Below are positions 14,776 through 25,950 of a stretch of DNA of 64,000 nt, piece by piece. Every line of letters starts with the position of its first letter. Within the stretch, counting starts at the first letter, position 1. The position numbers and the translations under genes were made by a program. The notes below the pieces were generated by a model, which did no database searches, had not been told where the DNA came from, and saw only the letters and a list, made by a program, of their open reading frames with translations. This DNA is from Micropterix aruncella (lineage: Eukaryota > Arthropoda > Insecta > Lepidoptera > Micropterigidae), in NCBI GenBank assembly GCA_944548615.1, contig OX155961.1, positions 19,909,971-19,973,970 of the forward strand, given 5' to 3'.

Positions 14776-15020
14776 ACCTTATTATTTACCTTTTTACTCA
14801 TTATTTTGTTTATTACGAAGAATAACTTTTAGTAGGTACCTAATCGAATTATTGACTATATTAATTAATAAGCCTTTATTTTGTTTATTAATAAGAATTT
14901 ATGAAAAATAAATAATTGATTATTTAAATTATTACTGTAATTTTCTTAGTATACTATTTTTTGACAACTAATAGGTAAATTTTGGACGAGTAGTAACGAG
15001 ACTTACTACCAACACAAATA

Positions 15021-15082
15021 TTATGACACGTCTAAAGAGCGATTTTTAACCGTCAAAAGGACACGAGTACACGACGAAATGT
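15021..15082 (+). repeat. Pentamer-tailed LINE 3' end, copy 1
   Basis: ACACGTCTAAAGAGCG, TAACCGTCAAAAGGACACG and GACGAAATGTAAT align with 40288-40345, where the tail is a clear TGTAA repeat. Here the tail is cut off by the adjoining LINE at 15085. Confidence 0.6.
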
Positions 15083-15084
15083 AA

Positions 15085-15490
15085 TTTATTGATTTATTTA
15101 TTTATTTTTAGGAAAACCAACAGCTAATTATAATTTAACAAAAAGAGGAGTAGGATAACAGAGAGCCAATTAAAGGTTTTCACGTTTAAATAACGTTGTA
15201 GAAACATAGGTGACCTTTCAATTAAAGCTATCGATTAAAAATACCTACATCAAAAATTATTCAACAATTAATTCTAAAGAATTCACTGTTCAGCTGCTGC
15301 CTAGCTGAGTTAATACTCGTACAGAATAGATCAAAGTCAAAGCGTTTAATAAAATCATTGAAATTGTCACTTGTTCGCCACAGAAATGCATTTTACCTAT
15401 AGTTGGTACCAGCATGAGGAACATGAAGAGCAGGGTTAAATCTATTGAGTTTGGAAGGAACACGGAGATTAATTTTATTTAGTAAGTAGC
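15085..15490 (-). mobile_element. LINE C-terminus and 3' UTR, same family as 30208-31013
   Basis: On the minus strand this reproduces the end of the element at 30600-31013: the codons for INLRVPSKLNRFNPALHVPH and the block giving NAFLWRTSDNFNDFIKRFD, then a 3' UTR with TAAAGGTTTTCACG and AGCTGTTGGTTTTCC in reverse, and a TAAATAAATAAAT tail at 15089-15110. The two copies lie in opposite orientation 15 kb apart and differ by small changes. It is a 5'-truncated, inactive fragment. Confidence 0.85.
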
Positions 15491-15585
15491 ATTGTGAGTG
15501 ATAAATTAATTATTAAATATAAAACAATAGAATTGGTACGATCAGGGTAGGCAGACGATATAGACGAGCATAGCTGACTAATGAA

Positions 15586-15645
15586 AATGCAATGTAATGT
15601 AATGTAATATAATGTATGCAATGTAATGTATAGTAATGTAATGTA
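15586..15645. repeat. Imperfect ATGTA/TGTAA microsatellite
   Basis: Repeated AATGTAATGTAATG units run across about 60 bases. It resembles the tail of the pentamer-tailed LINE family, but the diagnostic 3' block is not next to it. Confidence 0.8.
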
Positions 15646-15699
15646 AACGTGTTAAAACTTCAACTAAATTTAAACATTACAAACAGAACATCCAGTTTT

Positions 15700-16040
15700 A
15701 TTATGACAGGGCGTTTCTCGCTGCTGCGAGTGTCGCGGCGAGGCGCTCGGTCCGTTCATGAATATTAATGAAATTTATTTTATATTTGCATGCAAATTCT
15801 TATTTTATACCGAGGCGAGCTTATGATGTCCCCCATAAATGAACGGCACCGATACACGCGCGGCCTGGCGATATGAATGGGCCGCGATGGGGAATCAATT
15901 AGGCCTGCCGAAATGGAGGGTGGAGGGAAACCAGGCGTTAATATTTCGTTAACGGACCTGCGGCCTAAACAGCAAGCAGCGTCGTTTTTAAGCCAACCAG
16001 TAAAATTTAGGATATTAGGGCAGATCCTCATTCAGGCATT
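15700..16040. promoter_or_regulatory. Candidate regulatory island with POU-type palindrome
   Basis: This unique GC/AT-mixed island contains ATGAATATTAATGAAATTTA and the perfect 14-base palindrome ATTTGCATGCAAAT at 15784-15797, two overlapping octamer motifs (ATGCAAAT). Such mixtures are common in developmental enhancers. No coding frame with a domain is present. The regulatory role is inference only. Confidence 0.3.
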
Positions 16041-16399
16041 TATTGTATGGTGTATTAGAATGCTCGAAGTCTTATCACGATTTGGCAACTATGATTTTAC
16101 TGCGAAACGCAAATTGTAGATGGCACTCATAGATCAATAATTGATGAATCCTCTCTTGTTATGTTCAATATGACGAATTTCGTGATAGTACATCGGCACA
16201 CTGTACCTACATAGCGATCTGAACACGCCTATACTGTATAAAATAATAATATAATAGCAAATGAATTTTGAAATCATAGCTCTTATTATTTAATTACTAT
16301 AGAATTAAATAGATGAGTTTACCACAGCATTGAGGTATTAGGTACATTTACTATTTCTAACAATAAAACATTAGTCAATATAGTTCATCATAAATTAAA

Positions 16400-16592
16400 T
16401 CGCTAATTTTAATTGTTTACTCTGACCCGCCTAGATACAGGATATTATAGTCCTAGTTAGGTGGGCACTGACCATTTGCTACATTTCCGTGTTAAATTTT
16501 TCCAAGTTACTTAATAACATTGATAATAATGTGGCTATATGTATAAAAAAATATGAATGAAGTACTAAATAAATAAAAATAAATAAAAAAAT
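16400..16592 (+). mobile_element. LINE 3' end (hairpin copy A)
   Basis: The hairpin at 16426-16465 (CCCGCCT/AGGTGGG, AGATAC/AGTT, inner AGGA/TCCT) is followed by about 100 bases and a TAAA-type tail from 16566 to 16590. No ORF is attached. Confidence 0.6.
16426..16465 (+). other. LINE 3' UTR hairpin, copy A
   Basis: Outer stem CCCGCCT/AGGTGGG (one G-T), internal AGATAC/AGTT, inner stem AGGA/TCCT, loop TATTATAG. Confidence 0.7.
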
Positions 16593-16599
16593 TAAGAAT

Positions 16600-17290
16600 T
16601 TGTCTTATCGAAATAAGATTTTACACGTTAAATTAATATCTCTCCTAATAAAATATTGTGGGCATGCGTTTTTTATAATATTCGATTAGGAAAATTACGC
16701 ATTTTGATTTATATACATTTCCTATTTATTTGCGAATTTTTGATTATTCCTTGATTTTTTATTATTCTTTTATTTTTTATATTATTGGTGATTTTTTTAA
16801 ATTTATTTTTTCTACTGTTAGTGCTACTTATTTAATCTGGTCTATTTTGATTATTTCATGTTATGTCTTTTTTTATGTTATTTCAGGCCATCCAATGAAT
16901 ATTACGAATTTTTAATGTCGAAAGATTGATAGTATTTTGTTTTTTTTTGTGATTTAATTTTATTGTAATTATTGCCATTTGCTAGATATTTTAGGTAGAA
17001 TAATGAATAATGCTATAAATTATTTGGTTCTTAATAAATTTATAAAATAAGCAAAATTGTCAATCTGTGGCGATAACAGAGAATTATGAGACACATAATC
17101 TGCAGAATTATCATAATGAGGGTAACACCATAATTTAGACAATAAATATATTTCATTTCATTTCATTTAATAAAGATGTCAGTTATTAATTTGGTATAGA
17201 GATTTCAATACGTAATATTTACGCATGTTCACATAGACTAAGAGATGGAATTCTACTTCTCCGTATTATTTCTGTGATGTAATAATCAGC
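16600..17290. other. AT-rich gene-free stretch
   Basis: Low-complexity AT-rich DNA with short TTTCA repeats near 17155. The small hydrophobic frame at 16730-16915 reflects T-rich sequence. No gene is recognised. Confidence 0.5.
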
Positions 17291-17291
17291 C

Positions 17292-18078
17292 TATAGAAGA
17301 CTCAAGGACGAGTACAAACCTACCATCTAACAAAACCAACATGCCCGTCAGAGGCCAACGCCTTACGGCGAGGCACTGGAACCAGCGGGCCACCTCGCCC
17401 CCTGACTACCAGTTTTAGTACGATATCTCCGTCTGGGTTTAACCATCAAGATACCTGCGTCCTCCCGAATGTATACGGATTCGAGGTCGCTTGTGCAGTC
17501 CTGTACCTGCCGTATGTTCAGCGGTGATTTTGTTTGAATCTATCGCGGATCATGGCATCTTTTGCCCGGCTCTGACCCAGCGGGCAGCATCGCTCTCTGA
17601 CTACCAGTTTGGAAGAATATCTCCGTCTAGAATTAACCTTCAGGATACCTCCGGCTTCCTTACTCGTTACAGGATTGAGGTCGCTTGCGCAGTCCTTTCT
17701 TTTACGTAACGGTGATACGGTTTCTACCTAATCTATCGCGGACCGCGGAATCCTTTGCCCGACTCTTCATCCGGGATTGGAGCAGTTGTTGTAAGGTTAC
17801 CAACTACCCTTCGCTCTATAGGAAATATTACTGTTTTCAGACCCCCCCGGCTGTTAGTCGGAATGCACAATCGATTGGCTAACGCCGCACGGTGCACAAA
17901 TCGTCCAGGAGCGCCCGAAGGTTGACTGCTAGGAGAAACTAGCCCGCAGGCCAGAGTCCTACTCGGGTTCGCACTTCTACGTGGAGGCCGCCGGATGGGT
18001 GTTGACCCGTGAGTATGACCGATCCTGAACGAATGGGTCTTCGTGGCCAAACTGCAACAAGGCCCATTAGCTCTCGAA
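17292..18078 (+). repeat. Repeat family X, copy 1, with internal duplication
   Basis: This is a diverged member of the roughly 0.69-kb noncoding family X. Hallmarks are CCAACGCCTTACGGCGAG, GAGGTCGCTTGCGCAGTCCT, ATCGCGGACC, CTCTATAGGAAA, ATCGATTGGCT and the end CGTGGCCAA...GGCCCATTAGCT. Unlike the other copies it carries a direct duplication of about 195 bases (about 17380-17570 and 17575-17765), each with CTGACTACCAGTTT, ATATCTCCGTCT and GAGGTCGCTTG. Frames differ between copies, so it does not encode a conserved protein. Confidence 0.85.
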
Positions 18079-18129
18079 GATGATGTACAATATGCAGTCT
18101 TATTTATAACTGTATAAAGGTGGCTTGGC

Positions 18130-18490
18130 ACCGCTATAGAATAAGCAGAGGCACCAGAGTATATGTAGTTTCTTTCTCTCGCCATTTTTCCCAATGGCCG
18201 CCGTGAATATTTCCGATATTGTACGGTCGCGTATTGACGTGCGAATTTAGCGCAATCGCGGCAACAAAGCGGCTGCGGCGCGAGAGGCGCAGGTTTCCCG
18301 GTGAAGTTGTTCCACAACTGTGGCCGCAACTCGCGACAACTCGCAGCCGCCCAAGATTTATGATAAAAACTTCACGGCTCCCGCGTTCGAGTGCGGCCAA
18401 GTCCGCGCTGTGCAGGTGCGACGGGACTGCGCCGTTCAAACTCAACTGGGCCGCTTTTTCACGCTGAAACTTTGTTAGGGAGGTAATGTC
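18130..18490. promoter_or_regulatory. Candidate regulatory island
   Basis: This GC-rich complex island contains GATTTATGATAAAAAC, which fits a Hox/Caudal-type site, and repeated CAACTCGCGACAACTCGCAG. Frames on both strands overlap and lack domains. The regulatory role is inferred from composition only. Confidence 0.25.
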
Positions 18491-18747
18491 GTTTGAAGGT
18501 CGTCTTGAAAACGCGTAAAAGTAATAAAAAGGAGGTTGAGGCAACAGGGTTAGTCTCATGATAAGGACGGCGGCATGTTAAAATACGGTATGACATGATG
18601 AAAGATTGATTAATAAAATTTTGTGTATGTGTATATTTTATATTATACATACATTTTTATTATTTAAAACAATATTTTTTGTAATGTTTTCAAGATTGTA
18701 TTAAAAATATGTTATTATATACAATATTATACAATATAGAGTTACCA

Positions 18748-19102
18748 TATACAGACTGAGTTTTAATTAATCGACCGATCTTCAAGCGGTAGAATCAGTA
18801 CGAGCAGGTCGCACCTTTTTTTTATATTTTTCCTGTTTTTTTTTAAATTTTATTTTACTATAGGTACCTACTAATTTTGTTTATTAGCAATATTTTACCT
18901 AACGCTAAATAGCGCAGCGCGCTCAAACGCTTGTCAAACTATTATTTAACGGTCAGAATCTTCAAATTTTCAAATACTAAAAAAAAAAAAGGAATATATT
19001 TTAAAAAATGGTTTTCCCGAGAAAAAAAAACATGGTAAAAGTTTATTTCTTACCTGCTCATCTCCTTGAAGGATGCCGATTAATTAAAACTCATCCTGTA
19101 TA
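18748..19102. mobile_element. Mariner-like MITE with about 50-bp inverted ends
   Basis: The left end TACAGACTGAGTTTTAATTA, continuing ATCGACCGATCTTCAAG ... GAGCAGGT, matches the reverse complement of the right end TACAGGATGAGTTTTAATTA, continuing ATCGGCATCCTTCAAGG ... GAGCAGGT. The element is flanked by TA on each side, the target of Tc1/mariner-type elements. The interior is AT-rich and noncoding, so it is non-autonomous. Confidence 0.75.
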
Positions 19103-19199
19103 ACAATTTTACATTATGTTACAGTTACCAAATGTAAAAATCCATTAGAAAACTATTTGAAGCGAATTAAAAATAGTTCGTATAGAAATTTAAAAAAAT

Positions 19200-19460
19200 C
19201 GGTTGTGAGCTAAGACATTCCTGGCAAGAAGACAACTCCGCCGTCCCCCTTCAGCCCCTCCCTCCCGTTCCAACTCCCTTTTCAACTCCTCTCTTTACCC
19301 CCCCCCCCCCCTCCCCCACCCTACCCAACACCCCCGAAACCCCACCGAATAGATTTTTTTTTAAATTGGTTGTGGACATTCCCGGCAAGCAGACAAGCCC
19401 ACTCCCCCAGCGCGTGCCATACCCCGTAACCCCCTCAAACCTCACGGCCATATCCCCCTA
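19200..19460. repeat. C-rich duplicated segment
   Basis: GGTTGTG..., ACATTCC, GGCAAGAAGACAA and a C-rich run at 19200-19320 recur as GGTTGTGGACATTCCCGGCAAGCAGACAA plus C-rich DNA at 19367-19460, a divergent tandem pair with a period near 167. The Gly/Val-rich frame on the minus strand is an artefact of the C runs. Confidence 0.6.
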
Positions 19461-20100
19461 ACCCCCCCAAAACTTTCGCCTTCTGTCATTGAGTGTAACC
19501 GCGATTCATCGCGCCTCTGCTATCTGCTGTCTCTTGTCTCTTCCTCTAAATATCTCTATTGCAAATAAAAATCCACCTCCCGAATTTGGGATAAACGTTG
19601 GAATAAAGCGACGAGACAATCTGTCAATAAGTTCTGTTAAAAGTGATGGATGGCTATTTATATAGGAGTAATGGGTGAGCATAGGGGACATGCACTGATA
19701 ACATCGTACTAAACGAAATTTATAAACAATGATCGATAAAGTCGTTTTACATGTCTTTCGTCGAGAGTGGCAACCTCATTTTTATAATTATTTTTATTAA
19801 GGAAACAAACTGATCTTATTAGATATAGCTAAAAAAATGATACGCGATAAACATAACCTATTAGGATGTATTTAAGTGTTATAATAATGGTTACATTTAA
19901 TTATGGGTAATTAAATATTTAAAAATAAAAGAGGGAGTTTGCTAATGTACGATTAATCGTGTGTAGTGTTTAAATTAAAATTGTTTGTGTGATTATGAAA
20001 TATTAGTATAAATCTAGAAAATCTATCAAGAAATAAAACGATAAACATAATAAAATTGGTTTATTTACATTTACGAGTATAATAATAATACTAATAATAA
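19461..20100. other. Gene-free stretch
   Basis: AT-rich DNA without recognisable coding or RNA features. The 61-codon minus frame at 19506-19691 has no domain. Confidence 0.4.
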
Positions 20101-20139
20101 CAATAAAAGGTTTATTAGTAAGAATATGCGAGCTTATTA

Positions 20140-20330
20140 CCTGCAGGCAATATTTTAGAGAACTCATCTAGATACAGGCCTTAGTTGACCTAGTTAGATG
20201 AGTTTTAGGCAGGTGCCAAACACGATGTCACGGTTTCTCTGAACTGTTTATGTTTGATTCTTGAACTTGTTTGGTATAATTAGTCGTAACCATTGTAATA
20301 AGTACTTATAAATAAATAAATAAATAACCT
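20140..20330 (+). mobile_element. LINE 3' end (hairpin copy B)
   Basis: The hairpin at 20161-20204 has a perfect nine-base stem AACTCATCT/AGATGAGTT with AGATAC/AGTT inside. A TAAATAAATAAATAA tail follows at about 20310-20326. There is no attached ORF. Confidence 0.65.
20161..20204 (+). other. LINE 3' UTR hairpin, copy B
   Basis: Outer stem AACTCATCT/AGATGAGTT, perfect over nine bases; internal AGATAC/AGTT; inner AGG/CCT. Confidence 0.75.
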
Positions 20331-20859
20331 ATTTTTGAATATAATAGATGTTAGAGTATAAATGATTATCATATATACTTTTCAAGATCATGGACGTACT
20401 TTAAAAAATAAATGTTGCTAGTTCTGTATATCAATCAATTTTGAGCTGAAGTCGTTTTGACGATGGGAAGGCGGAATAGTCTAGGCGAGCGTATAGACCG
20501 AGACATTGAAAAATATTTGAGCCAATATATCTTTCGCATCTATATCGCGTTATTTACACGGTTATGCATTGGCAACGATCCTGTTGTGGCAATAATTCGT
20601 GTATCTTTAGAGATTCACCATCTGTAGGCGACTTTTTGTAGGAGAGGAAATTCAGTCGTTTAACAAACCTTCTCTCCACTTATTCAATTCGGTCTATAAA
20701 ATAAAATACAAACGGAACTGCCGTGGAATGCACCGACCAAAAATCGGACCCATCATATATAATTATTACACTTTTTGGAGCTGAACGGTGGATTCCGGAC
20801 TAACGACCGGCTGCGGTAGGTTTAGGACAGCTGTCTTGCCACATGTGAGCGTTCACCTT

Positions 20860-21300
20860 ACCACCCATTCACTCCCCCTTCGAAGCCACAGAATTTGAGA
20901 TGCAGAAATCGCGGTTTTAGATAACTTTTCTAGAAAGGAGTTGATTATTTTCCTGGAGAGACCAAGATCTTTAAAAAGGTGAAACAAAGATTTAGCTGGC
21001 AGGCCACGAGCGCCTACTGTTATACGTTATACGTCTGATTTCAGATGACTGGGGAAAACTCCAGTTAGCTTCTTACATATGAAGTAAATAGCAGCTTCAT
21101 CGACTCTGGAAATATAAATTCTGGCGAAGGCCTGAATATAAATCCAACAAGGTTAAACGCCTTAGTGATAAACTTATCAATATGCTCTACTAATTGTATC
21201 GTCCTGCCAATCATCACCCCGAGATCCCGCACACTGGACACTTTGTTTAAATTTGCATCATTACAAAAACTAATCCAATTGCCTACCAAATACAGAAAAA
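20860..21300 (-). pseudogene. LINE RT C-terminal fragment and adjoining coding relic
   Basis: Minus 21289-21065 encodes NKVSSVRDLGVMIGRT, HIDKFITKAFNLVGFIFR and KLLFTSYVRS, the region after the RT palm in jockey/CR1-like ORF2 proteins (VRDLGV ... Y.RS). A second minus-strand frame at about 21025-20870 reads ARGLPAKSLFHLFKDLGLSR and continues to GSEWVVR before a stop; I believe it is a repeat-borne protein end but cannot name it. Both are short and disconnected. Confidence 0.65.
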
Positions 21301-22131
21301 AATAAACCTAAATTTTATTAAAAGGTTTTTAAACAATTCCTTATTCAGTGGGAAAGGAAGGAAGTTTAGAAGAAATTCAGTAAAGGAAGAACGGAAACTG
21401 AATGTATCATGACATTTCAAAAATAGCAACGCATTTATACGCACATAAGTTACACATCCTCACATCTCTGACAATATAAAGTAGGTACCTATAAGTATAA
21501 AAAACTCGATTCAGATGTTTCTTTCTATTACGTATGTTTTGTAATTGAATTTATTTAATAATTATTCACTACTACTTTTATTATTTACTGATATTTTGAT
21601 TATTTTTTGTAAATTTATTTTAATTTTAATACAACAGTTTTGTACCATTTTAATTCAAGCTTATGAAACCTACTAGTTTGATTATTTAATGTTTATTTTT
21701 ATTATTTTAATATGACAGCTTTGTAACCATTTTAATTTAAGCTTATGAAACCAATAGATTATAAAACATATGTTTCATAAAATTACATTCAACTTCTTTA
21801 CGTAACAATTATGTTGTAAAAGTTTGAAAGTAGCATCCTTGTGTTCTCTTGTGACTACATTTGTAACTAACTATAAGCAACGAGTAATCTAGGGCTTTTA
21901 AGTTATGAGGTTATTCTTGTTATCATAAAAATGGTGTCTTCCTTGGAACAGGCGTTTTCTAGTTACGAGTGACGCAGAATCATTGTGTGTAAAAAATTCT
22001 TATATATTTACTTCAATAAATATATTTTAAAAAAAATAACAAAAATGTTGAAGCCTATGCATTCAATAGATTCATTATGTGTACGAGGTGAGGTATAACA
22101 CACACCAACAGTTAAAAAAGGGTAATAATCA
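21301..22131. other. AT-rich gene-free stretch
   Basis: Contains a short direct repeat: ACAGTTTTGTACCATTTTAATT-type sequence at 21632 and 21714, each followed by AAGCTTATGAAACC. No gene is recognised. Confidence 0.45.
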
Positions 22132-22358
22132 TTAACCCCTCAAATGTAAGGCGTCCCTTAAGGGATGCCTTGGAAAAATGTATACAAAATGTATATAAAT
22201 TTATATAAATGTAAATATAAATGTAAATGTGCGCCGCTTTATAGTAATCCGCTCTATAGTAATGCTATAGCTCTATAGTAAATGTAAATGTAAATATAAA
22301 TTTATATACATTTTGCCGTAGGCAACCCGAGCTAATCGCCATTCATTAGAGGGGTTAA
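22132..22358. mobile_element. TTAA-flanked MITE (piggyBac-like ends)
   Basis: TTAA at 22132-22135 and 22355-22358 flank a 219-base element starting CCCCTCAAATG and ending CATTAGAGGGG. TTAA targets and ends starting with CCC are the piggyBac signature. Further in, AAGGCG...GGGATGCCT on the left corresponds imperfectly to GGCGATTAGCTCGGGTTGCC on the right-end complement. The interior is built from ATGTAAATATAAATG-like units in inverted order. It is noncoding. Confidence 0.75.
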
Positions 22359-22789
22359 ACTATTAAAACTCGCGAGTTCGTTTTCTCAGTAGCTGCAAAT
22401 GCGATTTTATCGTTCCGATTAGTGCAATGCATTCAATCCGGTGTCAGTCTCAGAGCACGCGACCATTGTCTTATAAGTACTAGACCTCGCGACCAGCCTG
22501 AGAATGCGTCAGGAAATAGAAAGAGACAGTAGCATTAATATCTCTGAAAATTGGAATCAAATCGCGTCAGTTCGCGCGTCAACAAACAAATGTTAACGCA
22601 CAGCCAGATACAGACCTTCTAGGGCTAATTGGTTGTGCGATTTCGCCTCATTTCGGACATGCTAGTACATTTATATGCATAGTGCTATGCTTTTTCTCTA
22701 TACTAATGTTTATTTTTAACGATTCTGCATATATAATAGTATGTATGCCCATGTCTTTTTTTTTGTACATTACTTTATAAATTAAAAAA

Positions 22790-22944
22790 ACTTCCTCTAT
22801 CCTTGTTTAGTCGCGCATGTACGGACCCACTTACATATATCACTATGGCAACGATTATATATAACTATGGCAACGCTTCAACGCCGTATGTCTGCTATGC
22901 TATGGATAAACGCGCATACGCAATAATATAAGGATAGAGGAAGT
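22790..22944. mobile_element. Short TIR element, 155 bp
   Basis: A perfect 15-base inverted repeat, ACTTCCTCTATCCTT at 22790-22804 and its complement at 22930-22944, bounds an element whose interior has further inverted matches (CGCGCATG / CGCGCATACG). No clear target duplication is visible, so the superfamily is open. Confidence 0.6.
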
Positions 22945-22959
22945 CTCATATGCAGCTAT

Positions 22960-24140
22960 CTCTTTCTATTCGGTGAACGCATTCACTCACAGTCCACTTT
23001 CAAACACCCTAGTCTATTATATTAGCTCTATGCGCATGACACGTAAGTAAAATGCTCTCGGGTATCACACACCCACATTAGTATGGCTTTTTTTCTATGA
23101 GTCCCTAGATTAAAAGTTGAAAAAAAAATTGAGTTTCTTTTTTTTTTTAAATGTATAAATAAATATGTGTTTTATTTAAACCTGTTTATTATTAGTTATT
23201 ATAATAAATTTACTTTTAATAACAGTCGTAAAGTATTATTTTTTTTAATTTTATTTTTGGGGTTTGTCAAACCACACCTAGTATGGCATGTGAGATTTAG
23301 TCACGGAGGGTTAAATACGTGCCATTGGTATAAAGGTTCGATCCCGCCTGGTCAATATTCGTTAACTGGTGCAAGAGTTAGTTGTTTATACTTAGTAGAG
23401 GAGGAGGTGGAGGAAAAGAACGGTAGGAAATTACAGGAGCGTACTCGTTAATTGGCGCCCATAGGCGTTACTAGCGCCGGAGTCTCAGTAATTAACGCCT
23501 GCGGCTGTATACCGCCGACCGACCGACCTTATACTTCGCCGATAACTCTCTTTCTCTCCTGCTGCGCTGCGAAAAACCGTACCTGCCTTATTTCGTCCTT
23601 GTATACACGTATGTACCTGGTAAATTGGAGGAAATAAATCGTGCAGTATTTAATTAAAGGCATTGTAAAATGTGAATAGATTATTGCCAAAGTATTACAA
23701 CATTTGCTACTAAATAAACAAAAAATACACATAGTTGTGTCAATATCGCAATTATTGGATGTATATATATGTATGTATATAAGTAGATGTATATGTTTAT
23801 ATGTGTATGTATATATATGATTATTTAATATTATTATGTATAGTATGTTACTAAATATAGAGCTACCACGTAAAGCAATGCTACATTATGTCATATTTAC
23901 CAACTAAAAAAAAAAAAAAAGGAAAAAAAGAATACATAAAGGTCTACCTTAGTACGGGCATTACTCCAGCAAGGTAGATTTTAATCTTATTAATCTAGTA
24001 TTATAAATGTGTGTGAAATATTAATAATAATAATAATAATTTCATAAATGTTTCACATACGGAAACAGGGAGATTGATAATACCATTGATTATGAAGGCT
24101 CAGAGGGTATTCGATTGGTCAACGCCATTGTAAGTTTTGG
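22960..24140. other. Gene-free stretch with possible SINE-like piece
   Basis: The only notable motif is GGTTCGATCCCGCC at 23335, a good tRNA-type B box. No convincing A box or cloverleaf is found upstream, so a tRNA gene is not called. The rest is AT-rich with a TA-rich run near 23760-23815 and a TAA repeat near 24025. Confidence 0.4.
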
Positions 24141-24339
24141 CAACCCTTCTGCGCCGGCGACACGCAAGTGGCTCTGACACCTTTGTCCGTCGAAGTACTA
24201 GTAGTAGTAATAGTAAACGGAGCGCGAGGCTTGTTTCCAGCCCTTGATGTCACCTGTATCTATAAGATCTTTTGTTACTACCTACTTTATCGGTTGGGTC
24301 AGTGGTCTGTTAGTAGCCCGGTACTGCTTACCAGTCCAT

Positions 24340-24815
24340 GCAGATCACTGACCTTCAAGTTGGGCACATCGCTGGATTGAGATGTGCTCTAAGGGTCGTG
24401 TATCCGGTAAGGAGACCGAGAGTGGTTCTAAGGTTCTTCTTGCTCATATCAAGTAGGGCCTTGGTTTTCTTTGGAAGTGGTTTACTCCATCATGGCTTTT
24501 GTCTGGCGACATCCTTGGTTCTGTTTCCAGGATGCCCGATGTTCCTGCTCCAAGCAGTCCCTGATGATTTTCTTAACTATAGCGAAGGGGACTCCAACAA
24601 CTGGCTCCACCGGGCATTCCAGAGTGCCCAGTTTTGCCGGTCTGTCGGCCTCTTCGTTGCCGGGTTTACCTTGATGGCCCGGTATCCATATTAAGGTGAT
24701 TATGTTGGCTTTTCTCAATTTGTTGAGCTCTTGCATACCGTTGCAGACCGACCGCTTGCGGAGCGCCCAATGCTGCCTGCTGTCATAGCAGATGAGGATT
24801 TTTCTTTCCGATTTT
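24340..24815 (-). pseudogene. LINE RNase H domain and C-terminus
   Basis: The minus strand encodes ILICYDSRQHWALRKR, MQELNKLRKANIITLIWIPG, HQGKPGNEEADRPAKLGT, EPVVGVPFAIVKK and WKQNQGCRQTKAMM, then KALLDMSKKNLRTTLGLLTG and TLRAHLN. This is the RNase H domain of I/LOA/R1-type LINEs followed by their usual C-terminal segment; a D in YDS and the NEEAD aspartate are catalytic candidates. A Pro replaces the usual Leu after EAD. Stops break the link between the two parts and no RT is attached, so the copy is dead. Confidence 0.85.
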
Positions 24816-25029
24816 TTTGTCGAAACTATTACAAGTTTATTTGGCCATATATATTATTTACTTCATATTTTCATATACTATATTTCAACTAAGAATTAAA
24901 CTACATAAAAATAAAAGCTTTAAAATAAAGCAACAGATTGTTTGTTTGATGCAGAGACACGTCACGCATCTAACTAAGCTTACGCCTCTAACTAGATGAG
25001 CGATTTACGACTTATTGAGTATAATAACA

Positions 25030-25570
25030 TTGATCGTGAGTGATTTTTGATAAACATTTGATTGATTACAAAAACCCACTGTTTAACCAATGATAAAAAA
25101 AGTACAATTATTAGTGCCGTCTATCGCATTTTTTTCTAAGCCGATTATATAATATAAATATTACGCAGTTATTAGAATTCCATATATATGTAAGTCTATT
25201 TGATCATTAAAGCGCGTAATTATTACGTATCGAAAACTATATACTAAATTAAGATTGGTTCTGCACGGCGAAATACTGGGAGCGCTGATAAAATTGACGG
25301 CGAAACTAATAGCAATTTATTTTTCCATCTATAATAACATTATAATCAATGGTTTTTTCTAAAGGATTAATTGATTAAAAAAACCTAAATATTTAACTAA
25401 TAATAACAATAATAACATTCAATTATTAGTGTTATCTATCATAATTCTATATAGGTCGATTACATCACAGAAAAATACGCAGAGATGGAATGCCATCTGT
25501 TAGTCTATCTGAAATTTGAGTGCGAAATTATTACGTATTAAAACGTGTTTATCAAATTAAAAAGTGACAT
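25030..25570. repeat. Ancient tandem duplication, period about 315
   Basis: CAATTATTAGTG-CTATC and CCGATTA at 25105-25150 recur at 25420-25465 as CAATTATTAGTGTTATC and GTCGATTA. AATTATTACGTAT with flanks at 25218 recurs at 25525. The copies have diverged heavily. No coding content is seen. Confidence 0.55.
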
Positions 25571-25950
25571 CTTATATAAATAATACTAAAATACAAATAG
25601 CTATGACTTAAAAAATCTTTTTTTAAATATTATTATTTTATTTTCAGATAGGATACTATAACGGATTGCTTAGAACCCCTAAACACTATTGAGCTACAGA
25701 ACGTAATAGAAGATTAATCAATGCTTTGAACTATGAGTGCTATCTACACGTTGAGTTTCGCAGTAAAATCCTAACTGTCAAAACGTTGTACCGCATTGAG
25801 TAGTACCCCAAATGATGAGTAGTCGACCGTAGTTTCAATTTTCTCATGAAAAGGTCGTAGATTCAGTTACTGTTACTGTTACAGTTACTATTTTATAATA
25901 AAGTTTAGGCAGTGAGATTAATATTCAGACAAGTTACATTTTGGGCATAA

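Noticed and set aside
15586..15645. Telomere-like repeat
   Set aside because: The unit is ATGTA/TGTAA, not the insect TTAGG; it fits a LINE tail-type microsatellite.
19251..19451. Gly-rich protein on the minus strand
   Set aside because: It translates C-rich low-complexity runs in a duplicated noncoding segment.
23335..23348. tRNA B box GGTTCGATCCCGCC as evidence for a tRNA or SINE
   Set aside because: No A box at the right distance and no cloverleaf. Kept only as a remark.
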